64,000 nucleotides of DNA, from NCBI GenBank assembly GCA_047967505.1, contig CM106538.1; one strand, 5' to 3'. Below, one piece after another: positions 36,056 to 47,682 of the stretch. Under the pieces are notes generated by a model. It worked only from the letters and a program-made list of their open reading frames with translations. It made no database searches and was not told the origin of the DNA. A program made the translations under genes and the position numbers. Every line of letters starts with the position of its first letter. Position 1 is the stretch's first letter. This DNA comes from Dipteris shenzhenensis (lineage: Eukaryota; Polypodiophyta; Polypodiopsida; Gleicheniales).

Positions 36056-36267
36056 TTAATAGAATAAGTGTCACATGTCCAAATTCGATGCCATCTGAAG
36101 CAATGGCTCCAGCTCGACGAGTCCTATCTACTGAGATGATCCACCGCCATAACAAATCGGTCGGTGTCCATCATAGATACAAATACATGTTACACCATTG
36201 GCGTATAATATATAATAATGTTTTAATGTCTACTAATCACGGATTAGTGATTTCTCTTGTCATGACA
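36056..36267 (+). repeat. LTR-like fragment B', inverted relative to 38,511-38,710
   Basis: AAGTGTCACATGTCCAAATTCG ... GATTTCTCTTGTCATGACA is the reverse complement, with scattered changes, of the LTR-like sequence B at 38,473-38,726. Confidence 0.75.
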
Positions 36268-37484
36268 CTCCAACCTACTTGAATGGGCAAAAGTCCTCTT
36301 TTGGATCCTCTCATCTCTTTCTCTTGTGTATGCTTCTCTTTTACTTCTGCATTTGCATCTCCGCTTCATAATCTACAAATAATCTTCTCCTAGTAGTACA
36401 CGATCTCTTCTGAATCAGAACTTAAACCCCATCTTCAAGTTATGGTTCCTTTGGATACTGAATAAAGTATCACTGCAGTGCCTCTTCAATATCTCTTCAT
36501 GTTCGGAATCCTCTTCTAAATATGAAGCTGCTGAAATCTCTTTATAGTAACCTGCTCAATAAATACTCAATATGTGTGTAACTCTCATCTACATTATCCT
36601 CTTCAGGAGGAGGTGTTGGTGATCTCTCCCTATCTCCTTCTGGTAGTGAAGGAAAGAGGACAAGTTCATTATTAAATATCCCTTCTCCTTCCATTCTTTC
36701 CTTTTAGTAATACAAGAGAAAAAATGACTTTCTGTAATTTCAGAAAAGGGGTTTATTTTACAGCAAAAGTCAAGTTTTGTAGAATTGGTGGTACTTATAA
36801 GACTCCCGCTTCGCATGTGTTGAAAAACCACTTCAAATGACCTCTTATTCTTCTCTTTTAGGCTTTTCTTCTTGTATTTCTGCTGTAGACTAGTGCACTC
36901 CATTTGGGCTACCTATTTTGAGTGGATTGGAGCTCTAGATACCGTTATAGGGGGTGCTTGGTGGGTGGATCACCCCCTTAGAATCTCCTTCTGATCCGAC
37001 TTTCCGTTGGGGAGAAACGGGGGGGGGGGGGGGGGCAGAGGGGGGGAAAGAGTGTTACCCCGTTAGGACACCCCGTTCCCCATCCAAAGACCAAAAATTT
37101 CAGAGAAAGCCCTTCATTCAGGGGCTCCAAAGTCCAGGATTTGCAACAATCAGAAATATCTTCGTCCAAGACTCGCTCCTTGGTTGTCGAAGCCTGCAAG
37201 GCTTGGTGTTTTCTGCGCTGCTGCGCGTCCCTCGCCTTGCGCACGAGAGCCAATCAAGACGTTGCGCTCACGAATCTGCAGACCTCCGCTGCCCCGTGCC
37301 CTTCCGCCCGTCCTATCCTCCACGCTCACAGCTGTATGCCGCGTTTTTTTCTAGTGCCTTCCGTGCGGCCTACCTACACGACGCCTCCTTGTACGGCAAT
37401 CTTCCCCGCAGTCTTCTCACGCGCTTGCGCCCTCCCTCTTGCTCGCTTCTTCTCCTTCTCTTCCCATCCCAGTGGTGGATTGTC
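36268..37484. other. Interior between LTR fragments, includes an 18-19-bp G run
   Basis: No coding motif is recognised. A run of G at about 37,020-37,038 could form a quadruplex and is also a typical assembly or PCR weak point. The GC-rich part at 37,150-37,480 may be an untranslated leader of the minus-strand element. Confidence 0.4.
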
Positions 37485-37499
37485 GATGCTCTGATACCA
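37485..37499 (-). promoter_or_regulatory. Primer-binding site of the minus-strand LTR element A
   Basis: On the minus strand it reads TGGTATCAGAGCATC, two bases inside the LTR terminus at 37,502. This fixes the orientation of the direct-repeat pair as minus. Confidence 0.75.
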
Positions 37500-37501
37500 A
37501 A

Positions 37502-37854
37502 TGTGAAGAACCAGCCTTCTCAAGAATGCAAATGTATGCAATGCATGCAGAATTTGGATGTCGATTGGCCCTCCAATGGGGAAGAGCGCCCTCGTGAGAG
37601 TACTTATTTCTATTTTCGAGCTACATGCAAGGTGGGAGAGAGATGGCGGATGAAAGCAAGGTGAATGAAGAATGCTACGTGAGATTCACAATGAAAGGGT
37701 GATACTCTTTCATTAATGTCCCTTGAGATCACTCAAGTTCCATCTTCCCATTTACACCTACTCTTAGCCTATGACCCATGCATCTACCATTCAATGCACC
37801 TTAATACACCCTTCCCTTCCTATTGCCCCTAGGACCTAGACACGTGTGTGCACA
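37502..37854 (-). repeat. LTR-like fragment A, right copy (5' LTR in minus orientation)
   Basis: The 353-bp TGTGAAGAACC ... GTGCACA sequence pairs with 35,801-36,049. No five-base target duplication is evident at the outer ends (GGTTT versus TTAAT), so the pair may have been rearranged or nested. Confidence 0.75.
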
Positions 37855-38460
37855 TTAATCTGAGGAGTACAACTCGAAAATGAACGAGCAGACCCTTGCA
37901 TTGACACGGTCCCACATCTGGGCCGAATTCTCGACCGCCTTCTGATCCAAAATGCCCAAACTTTCATCAAGGGGATCTGGCCTTGTGACACCTACCAAGA
38001 TGAAGTCTGCCATGTCATAAGACTGCAATACTAACTCCATCATAACACGCCACATGCCATAATTGTTCCCGTCGAATTGTCAATCAATAGGGAACGTGGG
38101 TAAGACGAAAATCTTCACCTTGTTTTCTACCAATTCTTGTAGAAAAGCCATGGGATAGAAGTGAGAGAGACGAGGAAGATCGGGAACGAGGATAGAGGAA
38201 GAGCAGTGAAGGAAGAATTAAAGGAGGAAGGAGAGAAGGCTGAAGAGGTTTAAAGAGGATAATTCCTTCAACCTCTAAGTGACTGGTCTTCACACAAACT
38301 CCCCCTTCGATCTGAAAACACCCTTCAAAGTAACTATCCTTCTATGTACTTCAACAGCAGCCCGTACCTTCTCAATTTCCACTACGAACAGCTTCCCAAG
38401 GTGTTGATATAGCTTGCTGAATCTCCTCTCCACAGCTCAGGTCTTTTTAGCCAGCCTTAC
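37855..38460 (-). pseudogene. Copia Gag N-terminal fragment on the minus strand
   Basis: The minus-strand frame from about 38,055 reads MELVLQSYDMADFILVG and AQMWDRVNARVCSFIF, a Gag-type N-terminus. It lies behind LTR B and its primer site, and is cut off at 37,855 where LTR A begins. This indicates a second element truncated by, or recombined with, element A. Confidence 0.55.
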
Positions 38461-38726
38461 GCTATGATACCATGTGAGAAGTGCAGCGATGCAGAGCGAC
38501 AACGGAGAGAAAACTGTCATGACAAGAGAAATCACTAACTAAAACATTATTATATATTATACGCCAATGGTGTAACATGTATTTGTATTTATGAATGACA
38601 CCAACCGATTTGTTATGGCGGTGGATCATCTTTGTAGATAGGACTAGTCGAGCTGGAGCCACTGCTTTAGACGGCATCGAATTTGGACATGTGACACTTC
38701 TTCTATTGATAACCATGTAAAACACA
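38461..38726 (-). repeat. LTR B with primer-binding site (minus orientation)
   Basis: TGTGAGAAGTG ... TAAAACACA at 38,473-38,726 (254 bp) has TG/CA ends. The adjacent 38,461-38,472 reads TGGTATCATAGC on the minus strand, one base off the usual initiator-Met site. Confidence 0.7.
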
Positions 38727-41700
38727 TGTCAGCTGCAAAGAGTATCTCGGAGCATTTGGCTTCCCTCTATAGCCAGACTACTCCGATGAAGAGGGTCTCT
38801 CTTGAGGTTCAGATGCGGATATTAGATCTTGCTAAGTCATCTTCCATGAGGGAACATCTCAATAAGCTTCAGGAATTCCAACAGGAGATACTTCAGGCAA
38901 GAAAGGAGATCTATCTGAAGATATGGCCATTACTTTGTTGTCTCATCTCACTTCCCAGTGCTTTGCTTTTTATTCTTCCCTGATCACTAGTGGCAAGATG
39001 AGTACTCTTACTTGGGAGGAATTAGTGCCTATGGTGCTGGATCAAGAGGAGCGGTTTCAAAGTTCTCCCCATGGCGGTGGCTTCGATGCTCTGGCAGCCC
39101 TGTAGTCGAGCAAGTTTCAAGGATGTCATACCCCTAATACGAGGACTGACGCTAAAAAGGAGGCATTGAAGGCAAAAAGGTCGTGTAATCACTACGGCGA
39201 GAAAGGCCATTACTGGCGGAAATCCCCATATTGGGCTAACGACGAAGGTTCCAGTTCTTCCAAAGGGCCAACTTCTTCCTCTGCTACTATCACTCCCGCT
39301 TTTGTCCATATTGAAATGATTGATTCTCTTGCATCCTCTATTGGAGAGGGGGTTCTGTCTCTCCAAGCCCAAGACGTCCGACCCTGGATCATTGATAGCG
39401 AGGCATCCCAAAATATGAGTCCTTTAGCTAGGTTGAAGGATTTTGTGATCTCCGGTGCAGATGTCTACATTGGTGATAGCTCAACCATCAAAGTTCATGG
39501 TGAAGGTAACCTCGACATCATTCCCAATGGAAGAGGAGGGATGCACTCCTCTCGAGTTCTATTCGTTCCCTCTCTCGGATTCAATCTGTTGTCTGTTTAT
39601 GAGACTTGCCGACTTGGAAACACAATATTGTTTGATGAAAACTTTGTGGAAGTTCGAGATAAGGCTACCGGCCAAGTGGTACAAACTGGTACAACTAGTC
39701 ATGGCATTTAAACTTTGTCAACACTTTCCACGATCATGTCGTCTCTTCAAGGTGATCTCTAGCATTTTCAGTTTGGTCACTTGAATGTTGATGCTCTCCG
39801 GCATGCTACTCGCGACTAACTGGTCCTCGGACTACCAGATGTGGGCAACAAGCACGGTTAGAGCCGGTCAAGGCAAGCAACACCGAGATGCCTTCCCGTT
39901 AGAGTTGGTCCATGTTGATCTCTGTGGACCAATTTCTATTGCCAGTCTTGGCGAGGCTCTCTATTTCATGCAACTGGTTGATGACTTCAGCAAGTTTATG
40001 TGATGTACTTCTTGGCTCAAAAATCTCTAGCAATTCTCGCTTCTGGAAATGGTGTGCCATAGTTGAGAATGAATCTAACTTTCATGTAAAAGCTCTTTGG
40101 TCTGGCAAAGGTGGTGAATTCTGTTCTCATCCATTTAAGGAGTTTTGGAGTTTGCCAACATCGGCACAGCCTCTGAAGCAGGAGTTGTTGAGCGCAAGAA
40201 TGGTAACGTGGTTGAGATGTCTCGGTCCATGTTGACTCATCGGGAAGTTCTTTCGTTCCTTTGGGCTGAAGCCACTGCCAAGGCAGTTCAGATCCTAAAT
40301 CGCTCTCCGACGTCTGGTGTCCCCAAGGCCACTCCTTTTGAAGCCTATTTCGGCAAGAAGCCTAATGTTTCCTATTTCCGCATGTTGGATGTGATGCCTT
40401 TGTACACATTCCCAAGAAGTAGAGGGGGAAGTTAGATATGAAGTCTACTCGACGATCTTTGTCGAATACAATTCCCAATCTGCAGGTTATCGACGTATGA
40501 CCCTTCCAAGAAGGAGATTATCCTCAGCACGGATGTTATCTTTGAAGAGCAGCTTCCGTCTTCCGTCATTAATGTTTCCCCACCTCTTCTTTCAGAGCCT
40601 GTGGATGATGACAGTAGTGATGAATCTGTGCCCTTAGTACCCCCAGCCCCAGCACCTGTTCCTAAGTCTTCTCCAAAGAGTGACCCGACAGTGATCCAGA
40701 TGATTCCCCACCTCTCCAGGCCGCTAGTGAAAGTTACGAATCAGGCTCTCAGAAGGTACCTCATTGATTGATTGAGACTCTTCGTGACTCCAGTGTCACC
40801 GACTTTCCTTCCTCTGACCTCATGGCTTCAGGAGGAGGATGGACCCCGGCGATCCAATCGCAATAAGGAAAAGGTCCTGGAGGTAGTTCCACTTCAAGTC
40901 AACTATTCCTTGATGTCCCGCATCCTTAAAGACAAGGAGCTAAGCCATGAGGATGGACCCCAGTGATCCCATTGCAATAAGTAAAGGGTCCTCGAGGTAG
41001 TTCCACTTCGGGTCAACTATTCCTTGATGTCCCACATCCTCAAAGACAAGAAGCCTTTGAATGTTCGGGAAGCCCTCTCCCAGAGCCACTAGAAGCAAGC
41101 CATGGAGCTGGAGTTGGATTCTATTCAGCGGAATGGGACCTGAGAGTTAGTACCACGCCCTAAGTGTCGTTCTGTCATTGGTGTTAAATGGGTTTGCAAG
41201 ACCAAGTATATTCCTCCAATGGGATTGTGGATAAGCACAAAGCTCGACTTGTGGCCAAAAGCTACTCTTAGTGCCTTGGGATTGATTATGATGACACGTT
41301 CGCTCCTACCGCCAAGATGGCCACTCTTCGGACAATATTAGCAATTGCAGCTCATGATCAGTGGCCCATCTATCAGATGGATGTTAAATCTGCATTTCTC
41401 AATGGTGATTTGAAGGAAGATCTAAGTGGAGCAACCGCCTGGGTTTACCAAGTCAGCTGGTATGGTTGACAGGTTACAAAAAGCCTTATATGGACTTAAG
41501 TAGGCTCCTCGAGCATGGAATCAGAAGATTAATGAGTTCTTTGTTCACAAGCACTTCCACAAATCCCGGGCTGATCCCAACTTGTACATTTACCCTCAAG
41601 GAAGACTTATTTCCCTCATTATCATGTATGTTGATGATCTGTTCATTACGTGATCTATCAACTGCCAGCCGAACAACTCTTCTACTACTGCCAACCCCGG

Positions 41701-41880
41701 CCTGGAAAGCTTCGGGCTTCCTAGTATTGATTTCCTCCAAATCATGCTCAAGGCATACAAGGTCGATGGGATTGATATCAACTGGACTGATCTTGACAAC
41801 ATCGGCAGAAGAGCCCGAGCCACAGAAGCAGTCCGCATTGCTTAACCCTGCAAAACACTACTCCGAATCCAGAGGACATC
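38727..41880 (+). pseudogene. Decayed copia element (copia-3) in the NCS1 intron
   Basis: Domains appear in order but in changing frames: Gag (about 38,727-39,105); a knuckle with two lost cysteines (CNHYGEKGHYWRKSP, about 39,181); protease IIDSEASQNM with Gly replaced by Glu (about 39,389); integrase VHVDLCGPIS and VERKNGNVVEMSRSM (39,908 and 40,186); and reverse transcriptase with an intact YVDDLFIT (about 41,626). A 114-bp tandem duplication lies at 40,835-41,062. It has no intact LTR and many stops, so it is old and dead. Confidence 0.88.
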
Positions 41881-42093
41881 GCCGATAGGCAGGCATCCCA
41901 ACGACTCTCACTCAACAGTTAACAAACAAACACTTCTTAACAATACCATCCACATACTTTTATATGCTGTTGCTCTTATGTAATAGTCAATACAACTAAC
42001 CCTATGCGAAGCCACATCTACGTCTACCCAAAAAGAGACTTATGAGGTAAAACAAAATTTCCACGTCTTTACAAATAGAGAGGTTGCAAGTAC

Positions 42094-42844
42094 CTGAAAT
42101 ACTCAGACTGGAGGTAGAAAGGGTACCGATATTCGCAGTTAACGCAGGAAGAAAGACGGACCAGAACTGCCCCTCTCTTGCTCCTCCCTCGCCAAATTCT
42201 GACGGGGTCCAGAGCATTGCTCCAAAACCACCCGCCTTGATATACGCCCATACGAGAAGAGCTCCGCAAAATGCCACTTGCACAGGGGCAGAGTATTTTT
42301 CCAGGTAGCGGATACGATCAACGCCGTTCAAAATGAAACCCAGTTGGAGAAGCCAGAAGGCGATGAAACAGCCGAACTTGGGAAGGGTGGTGCCGAGCCA
42401 GGAGACCTGCTCAGCATCCAGAGCCCCATCAAGAAGAGCGTTGACGACGACGAAAACGGCTTGACCACCAATCCAGGTATCGATGCTATACCATCCGCAA
42501 GCGATGGCGCCGCGGACAAGCGCGGGGATGAAAGCACCGCGAGTTCCAAAAGACGCGCGGCAGAGCACGGGGAAGGGGATTCCATACTTGGTGCCTGGGT
42601 GGCCCAAGAGAATTGAAAGGAAGACCTGGAAGAGATTAGCGGTGACGACGGTGAGCAAACCCTGCCACCATGACATACCGAGTTGGATCAAGCTACCTGC
42701 AAGGAAGTAAGTTGATACAGAGACAGAGACTCCGATCCAGAGGCTGGCAATGTCCCATCCTGAGAAAGTTCTGTTCGCGAAGGAGATGGGTTTGGGAGCA
42801 TCAACAGAGTGTGGGGGAAGCTCCAGCAGCAGCTCCTCCGCCAT
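42094..42844 (-). CDS. NCS1-family nucleobase transporter, exon 1 (N-terminal half)
   Basis: This exon encodes 250 residues plus one base of the next codon. The start is ATG 42,844-42,842 in an ACCATGGCG context. Motifs typical of the family follow: FANRTFSGWDIASLWIG, YFLAGSLIQLGMSWWQGL, GHPGTKYGIPFPVLCRASFG, GWYSIDTWIGGQAV, RIRYLEKYSAPVQVA and AYIKAGGFG. The donor follows SLSIS. The protein begins only about 30 residues before the first membrane helix, so the plastid transit peptide known for Arabidopsis PLUTO is not visible. An upstream exon cannot be excluded, since CAG precedes the start region. The joined product is 496 residues, the length of a complete NCS1 core. Confidence 0.92.
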
Positions 42845-43189
42845 GGTCACCTGTGTGGTGTTCTGTGGTTGCCCGAGGTAGACTCAGAAGTACACGCCCC
42901 TAATATTTTTGTATTAAAGTTTGTCACACTCTTCGGTACGAGCATCTCATTGCCTTCCGTCTTGCCAAACGTGCTGCATGTGATCTCGCCAGCGACCGTT
43001 TTAACCAAGTTTTTGGCCTGCCCTCTCCGTAGCCTGCTAAAGTAAGGCTTCAAATTTGGCAAAGCGGAAATTAAGCATTTTTTGAATTTTTTGACGTGCT
43101 TTTTTCCTAGCGGAGAATATGTTGACTCTTCTTCATTGGACTTGAATGCACACTTTAAAGTGGTTGACTCTCTCTCTCTCTCTCTCTCA
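42845..43189 (-). other. Upstream flank of NCS1
   Basis: This is the presumed promoter and 5' UTR of the transporter. No clear TATA box was placed. A short (CT)n run lies at 43,167-43,188. Confidence 0.4.
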
Positions 43190-43345
43190 AAGTCTTCTTA
43201 GGCCAGGTTCAGACTACCCTGCAGACATCTTCCAAAAGACAAAGCGCAGGGCTGTAGTCCCAAATGGACCACGAGGTGTCGAACCCACGCCTGTCAGATC
43301 TGGACTCTTCCTCTCAACCACCAAGCCAATCGTATGTTGATGACA
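43190..43345 (-). mobile_element. Candidate tRNA-derived SINE
   Basis: On the minus strand TGGTTGAGAGG (43,320-43,310) fits a Pol III A box and GGTTCGACACC (43,285-43,275) fits the B box GGTTCGANNCC, at tRNA-like spacing. The sequence between does not fold into an obvious complete tRNA. About 80 bp of unrelated sequence follow, ending before a (CT)n/(GA)n run. Ends and target duplication are not defined. Confidence 0.5.
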
Positions 43346-46058
43346 TGCTAGCTCAGCTTATAATACAAATATTGGCCACCCAGTGGTGTGAACATCACCA
43401 CCGGCAGTCATTCATTGATCTTTCCATGGGCACCCGAATGGTCTGAACCAGCCCTTACACATCATCTCCACCTTTTCTCCCTCCCCCCCCCCCAAACCAC
43501 CACCCCCCCTCCTCCCCCGCCTCTCTCTCTCTCTCTCTCTCCCCCTCTCTCTTCCCCCTTTATCTCCTCCAGTTTTCCTCCACACCATTTCCTTTTTGTT
43601 TGCTTTTTTTATCTTGGGATCTTGGGCAAGCCTTATGAATGATTAAATATCATTCACCTTGTTTCATAAAGGGCACACATGGCCATAAGTCCTACGTGGG
43701 CAACCAGGCTTGGATGCCCCCTAATGGGCTCGGTTCAAATCTTGCCCATTGGCTTTGTTTAATTACGGACGGTCATTGGGCAGCCATTCGGTGGTGTGTA
43801 AAGGGGATGCTAAGTGGGCACTCAATTTTTTTAAACTCACGATGGGCAACTAGTGTGTAATGGCATGGGCCATTCCAGATTGCCCAATACTCTTTTTGGG
43901 TGCCAACACGTTGGGCTTGACCTGGACACAACCTTTAACAAAATTGTGTGTAGAGTGTACACCTAGCCCAGGCCCATGTCATCCCGCCATGATGAATAAT
44001 TGTCCCTTTTAAAAGAAGTAGTAAACCAACCCACATGAGTGTTAGAGAGGGGAAGGCACGTGGATTTTTTTTCCACATACCTACCAACGAACAGTCCAAT
44101 GCCATGCAACTATTTTGCATTACTCATATAAAAAGCCAAGGAGAGTGCAAAGGAAGGGGGAGAGGAATTTGTTATTGCTAATGGAGGCTCTTTGGAAAGA
44201 GAGAGAGAGAGAGAGAGAGCCTTCAATGTAAAATTGCCTTCTAATAGCCTAGCAGACTATAAATAACACTTACTTTCTCCTTTGCATCCAACAGCGCCGC
44301 TTACCACCATACTAGGAGGCAGTGGTCTTATTTCTTATTTATTAGCACTTATTTTTGCAATCATGGAGTCATGTTTGATGATGGCCTTCACTCACAAGAA
44401 GGCTTGCATAAATTAAGGAACAAGAGCACATCATATCTTCCTATCTTCTCCCCTCTATACGTGACGATTATAACTCTCCCTTTGTCCTAAATCTGGCACC
44501 ATGAAGCATCACCCACTAAGTATTTGTCCTGGGATATTGTAGTCAACTTTCCTCCTCTCATCAACAAAATGTTGACTTTTATTGGAGAAGAAAGAGCGAT
44601 CTTACTCTTGTTCAACGCATGGCTTTACTTTGGTGCCTATTCAAATTATTGCTCTTTATATATTCTTAGAGATACTAACACTACCTCCTTAAAGATAGTG
44701 CTATAGAGCTTTTGTAAATTTCCATGTATAATTTTTCAAAAGAAAGGTTAATTGAGTTTTCCTTTTCAAATTACGATCATCCTACAAATTCGGGCTAAAA
44801 CCGCCTTTCAACAGCCCAACACACTTAAAAAAATCATTTTCTTTCTCATGTGCATCCAAAAGTGCCTGCTTTACCACTATAATAGGAGGCAATGCCCATA
44901 CGCACTTGTGGACTCTTGTTTACGTTTACACATTTTGCTATGTACTTGGGTACACTATGTGATGTACTTGTAGAATCGTTATTTAGAATTATATGCATAC
45001 ATACACCCATGCTTTCTAGTATTGCTATGGACTAATTACAATGTGAGATGTGCTTGTAGAACTAGTCTTTAGAGATATTTGTGTGAATGCATGTGCACAC
45101 CTGTGCTCACATGCACTCTAAGATACCGAAATATAATTTCGATACATTTTTTTCATTGTGCAAAGCACCATGTAGTGTGAGCCTTCTACTTTATCGAGGT
45201 AGTCAATAGAGCGAGCGAGAAAAAGCGAGTGGACCCAAAAAAGCAAGCGGGTTTTTCCACAGTTCCCTTATAGAGGTACTCAACATAGCTTTGTGAAATC
45301 CACTATTTTGGATGAATCTCCAAAATGAAACTTAACTTGCTAAGTCAAAATGAGTGCAGAATCAATGTATGGGGGGACATACTCAAAATAAGGGTACAAT
45401 AACTATACCAACATTGAAACTTACACTCCACCTTAACTTTCAATTGAAGCCATACTCACATTCTACAATGGTAACATGTGGGTTTAGTAATTGAAAGGAA
45501 ATGAAGTGCCAGTTCAAAATGTGGATTTGCTTTGCTGATGTAACAGTTATTTCGCATGCAAAAAAGGGTCTTATTATCACAATTGATACAACAATCAAAA
45601 CAACCACATTGCTTAAAAATTATACTTGTTTCTTCCTCAAAATTTATTAACATTAAGAAAACTATCAAGAAGTTGAGTTGTATGCTTCAAAGGTACCAAT
45701 TAAAGTTTACATTCATCCAAAATAAATAGGCATTGAAGTAGATTATGAATATCAAACATAACAACAATCCAAATGTCTCAACAAAAATATCTAAGCCCTA
45801 TCCAAGCCGGCCTCTCGGACCATCTTGATCGTGGGTCAAACAGACCCCTCAAGCACCCAAAACAGCCCAAACCTGGCTATCCAATTGCCGAGCTCATGCA
45901 TGGTATCGTAGCAAGGCAGCTGCCCCTTGTATGGATCCATCCCTCTTGATCTATCCTCTTGTTGGGCAGGCACACCCACAAAGAAGCCCCCTCTCCCTAA
46001 TAGACAGATAGGAGATGACTAGCTCTAACAAGGGAGACTTGGTCAAGAAGCAGTTGGT
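43346..46058. other. Intergenic stretch with small microsatellites, no gene recognised
   Basis: It contains a C-rich and (CT)n tract at 43,487-43,556 and (GA)n at 44,200-44,219. The short frames have no motif support. Confidence 0.5.
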
Positions 46059-46189
46059 TGTGTGTGTGTGTGTGTACGCATGTGTGAATGAGTGTGCATG
46101 TATGTGTATGTCCATGCATGCATGTGTGTGCGCATGGGTGTCCTTGCACACGTGTGCGTGTGCATGTACATGCACATGCGTGCACGCAC

Positions 46190-46257
<68 letters not shown>
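46059..46257. repeat. (TG)n(AG)n compound microsatellite, left
   Basis: Imperfect GT/CATG repeats lead into about 34 bp of pure TG and then about 24 bp of AG ending at 46,257. It directly abuts the 5'-truncated LINE. Confidence 0.95.
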
Positions 46258-46375
46258 TTATGGAAGGTGGTACATGGCAGAAACCAAGCATCAAATTCAA
46301 TGGGCAAAATCACAAAAGCAGTCCTTGGTACAGATTAGCCATCAAAGGGCTCTTTCCTCTTTTGAATAGGATTCA

Positions 46376-46927
46376 TTGTCTTGTGCTTCTTCCATTATTG
46401 ATGCTCATGATAAAAGCAAGCTTTCCAAATGGCAGACAAGGGCTAGAATTAAGCCTTTGCTAGCTAAGGGCTGTTCCTCAAAATCTTTTTTTCGGAATTT
46501 GCATGGACATAGACAAAGTCAATCTATCATGAGAGTCAGAAAACAAGATGGTACTTGGACCCAGACTTTATCTCAGCTTCAAAAACAATGTCTGGATCAT
46601 TTTCAGCTTCTCTTTTCTCAGCCATCTTCTTTTACTCCTCAGGTTGAATTGGCTTGGAGCAAATTTATTGATCTTGTCTCTCCTATTGTTTCTTTGCAAA
46701 AAGCTTCATTGCTAGAAGTGTCTTTTTCAGAGATTGAATTGGATGATGCTCTCAAGCATTTGGGTAAACATAAATCCCCTGGTTGGGATGGTTTGACGGT
46801 TGAATTTTTTGTTACCTTCTGGGCTGAATTAAAGGGTCCAATCTTGCAGCTCATTAATGTAGCATGGCAGCATCAACATCTTCCTTTTGCTTGGAAGCAT
46901 GGTCCGGTCAAGCAAACTCCTCTGTGA
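46376..46927 (+). pseudogene. LINE ORF2 part 1: RT N-terminal region
   Basis: The 183-codon frame includes FRNLHGHRQSQSIMRV, QKQCLDHFQLLFSQP and HKSPGWDGLTVEFFVTFW, the fingers of a plant L1 reverse transcriptase. It ends at TGA 46,925 just after PVKQTPL, and the next motif continues out of frame. Confidence 0.85.
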
Positions 46928-47145
46928 GACTATGGCTGACTGGAGACCCTCACTTTGATGCTTGTTATATATAAACTTATTGCCAAAATGTTGGTTCACC
47001 GGATAAAGGATATTCTTCATGATGGTCTTCTCATCCCAGGCAATATGGTTTTGTTCCAAGAAGGCATATACATGATAATATCTCCAATACTCTCACTGCA
47101 ATGGAATATGCTAAATATTCAGATCAAGATGTTTTGGTCATGTAG

Positions 47146-47682
47146 GTGGATGTGGCAGAGGCATTTGATATCGTACAGTGGGATTATGTCTCTCAAACCA
47201 TGTCTAGACTTGGTTTTGGGCCAAAGCTAGTTAATGTCATTTATTGGCTTTACTCTGATTCCACTGCTCAATGCTTTATAGGGAATCATTTGTCTCAATC
47301 TTGGACTATGGGACAGTCAATCAGACAGGGATGCCCTCTCAGTGCTTTGCTCTATGCTATTGCTTCTCATCCTTTGCTTCTTTATATGGATCATTTGATT
47401 GATACTGGATAGCTTGTGGGGCTACAAATTCCTGACTCACGGCCTTATATTGCACAGGCTTATGCAGATGATTCTTTCTTCATGCCAAAGAATTGTCCTC
47501 TTGAGCTTCACTTATTGATGGATACCCTTCCTGATTTTGGATTAGCAGCTGGTCTAAATATTAATTTTCAGAAATCAAAACTCTTGCCTCTCAAGCTTTG
47601 TGACTGGCATGCTCTTCTTTGGCCAAGTCAGATTTTTCATCCTGAGCACATAGTAAGACATTTGGGTTATCCAATTGGCTAG
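47146..47682 (+). pseudogene. LINE ORF2 part 2: RT catalytic core
   Basis: The frame carries DVAEAFDIVQWDYVSQTMSR, a GQSIRQGCPLSALLYAIA motif, and after one in-frame TAG at 47,410 the YADD box and GLNINFQKSKLLPL. These are conserved blocks of L1 reverse transcriptase, which primes on nicked target DNA. Confidence 0.87.

Larger units (their letters stand above)
28690..42093 (-). other. 13.4-kb NCS1 intron packed with nested transposable elements
   Basis: The donor is TTTCAG|GTACTTGC with GT at 42,093-42,092, and the acceptor is TTTTGTAACAG with AG at 28,691-28,690. Phase 1 is kept on both sides. The intron contains a TATA-bearing repeat family, an antisense LINE, a solo LTR, LTR fragments in both orientations and a sense-oriented decayed copia. 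The stretches 29,573-30,350 and 35,250-35,800 show nothing recognisable apart from a TATAAATA box at about 35,655. Confidence 0.88.

Noticed and set aside
43670-43760. GGTTCAAATC with an upstream TGGCCATAAG, another SINE or tRNA candidate
   Set aside because: The A-box match is weak and no stem pairing was found.
45951-46369. His/Thr- and Cys/Val-rich frames
   Set aside because: Produced by (TG)n/(AC)n repeats on the two strands.
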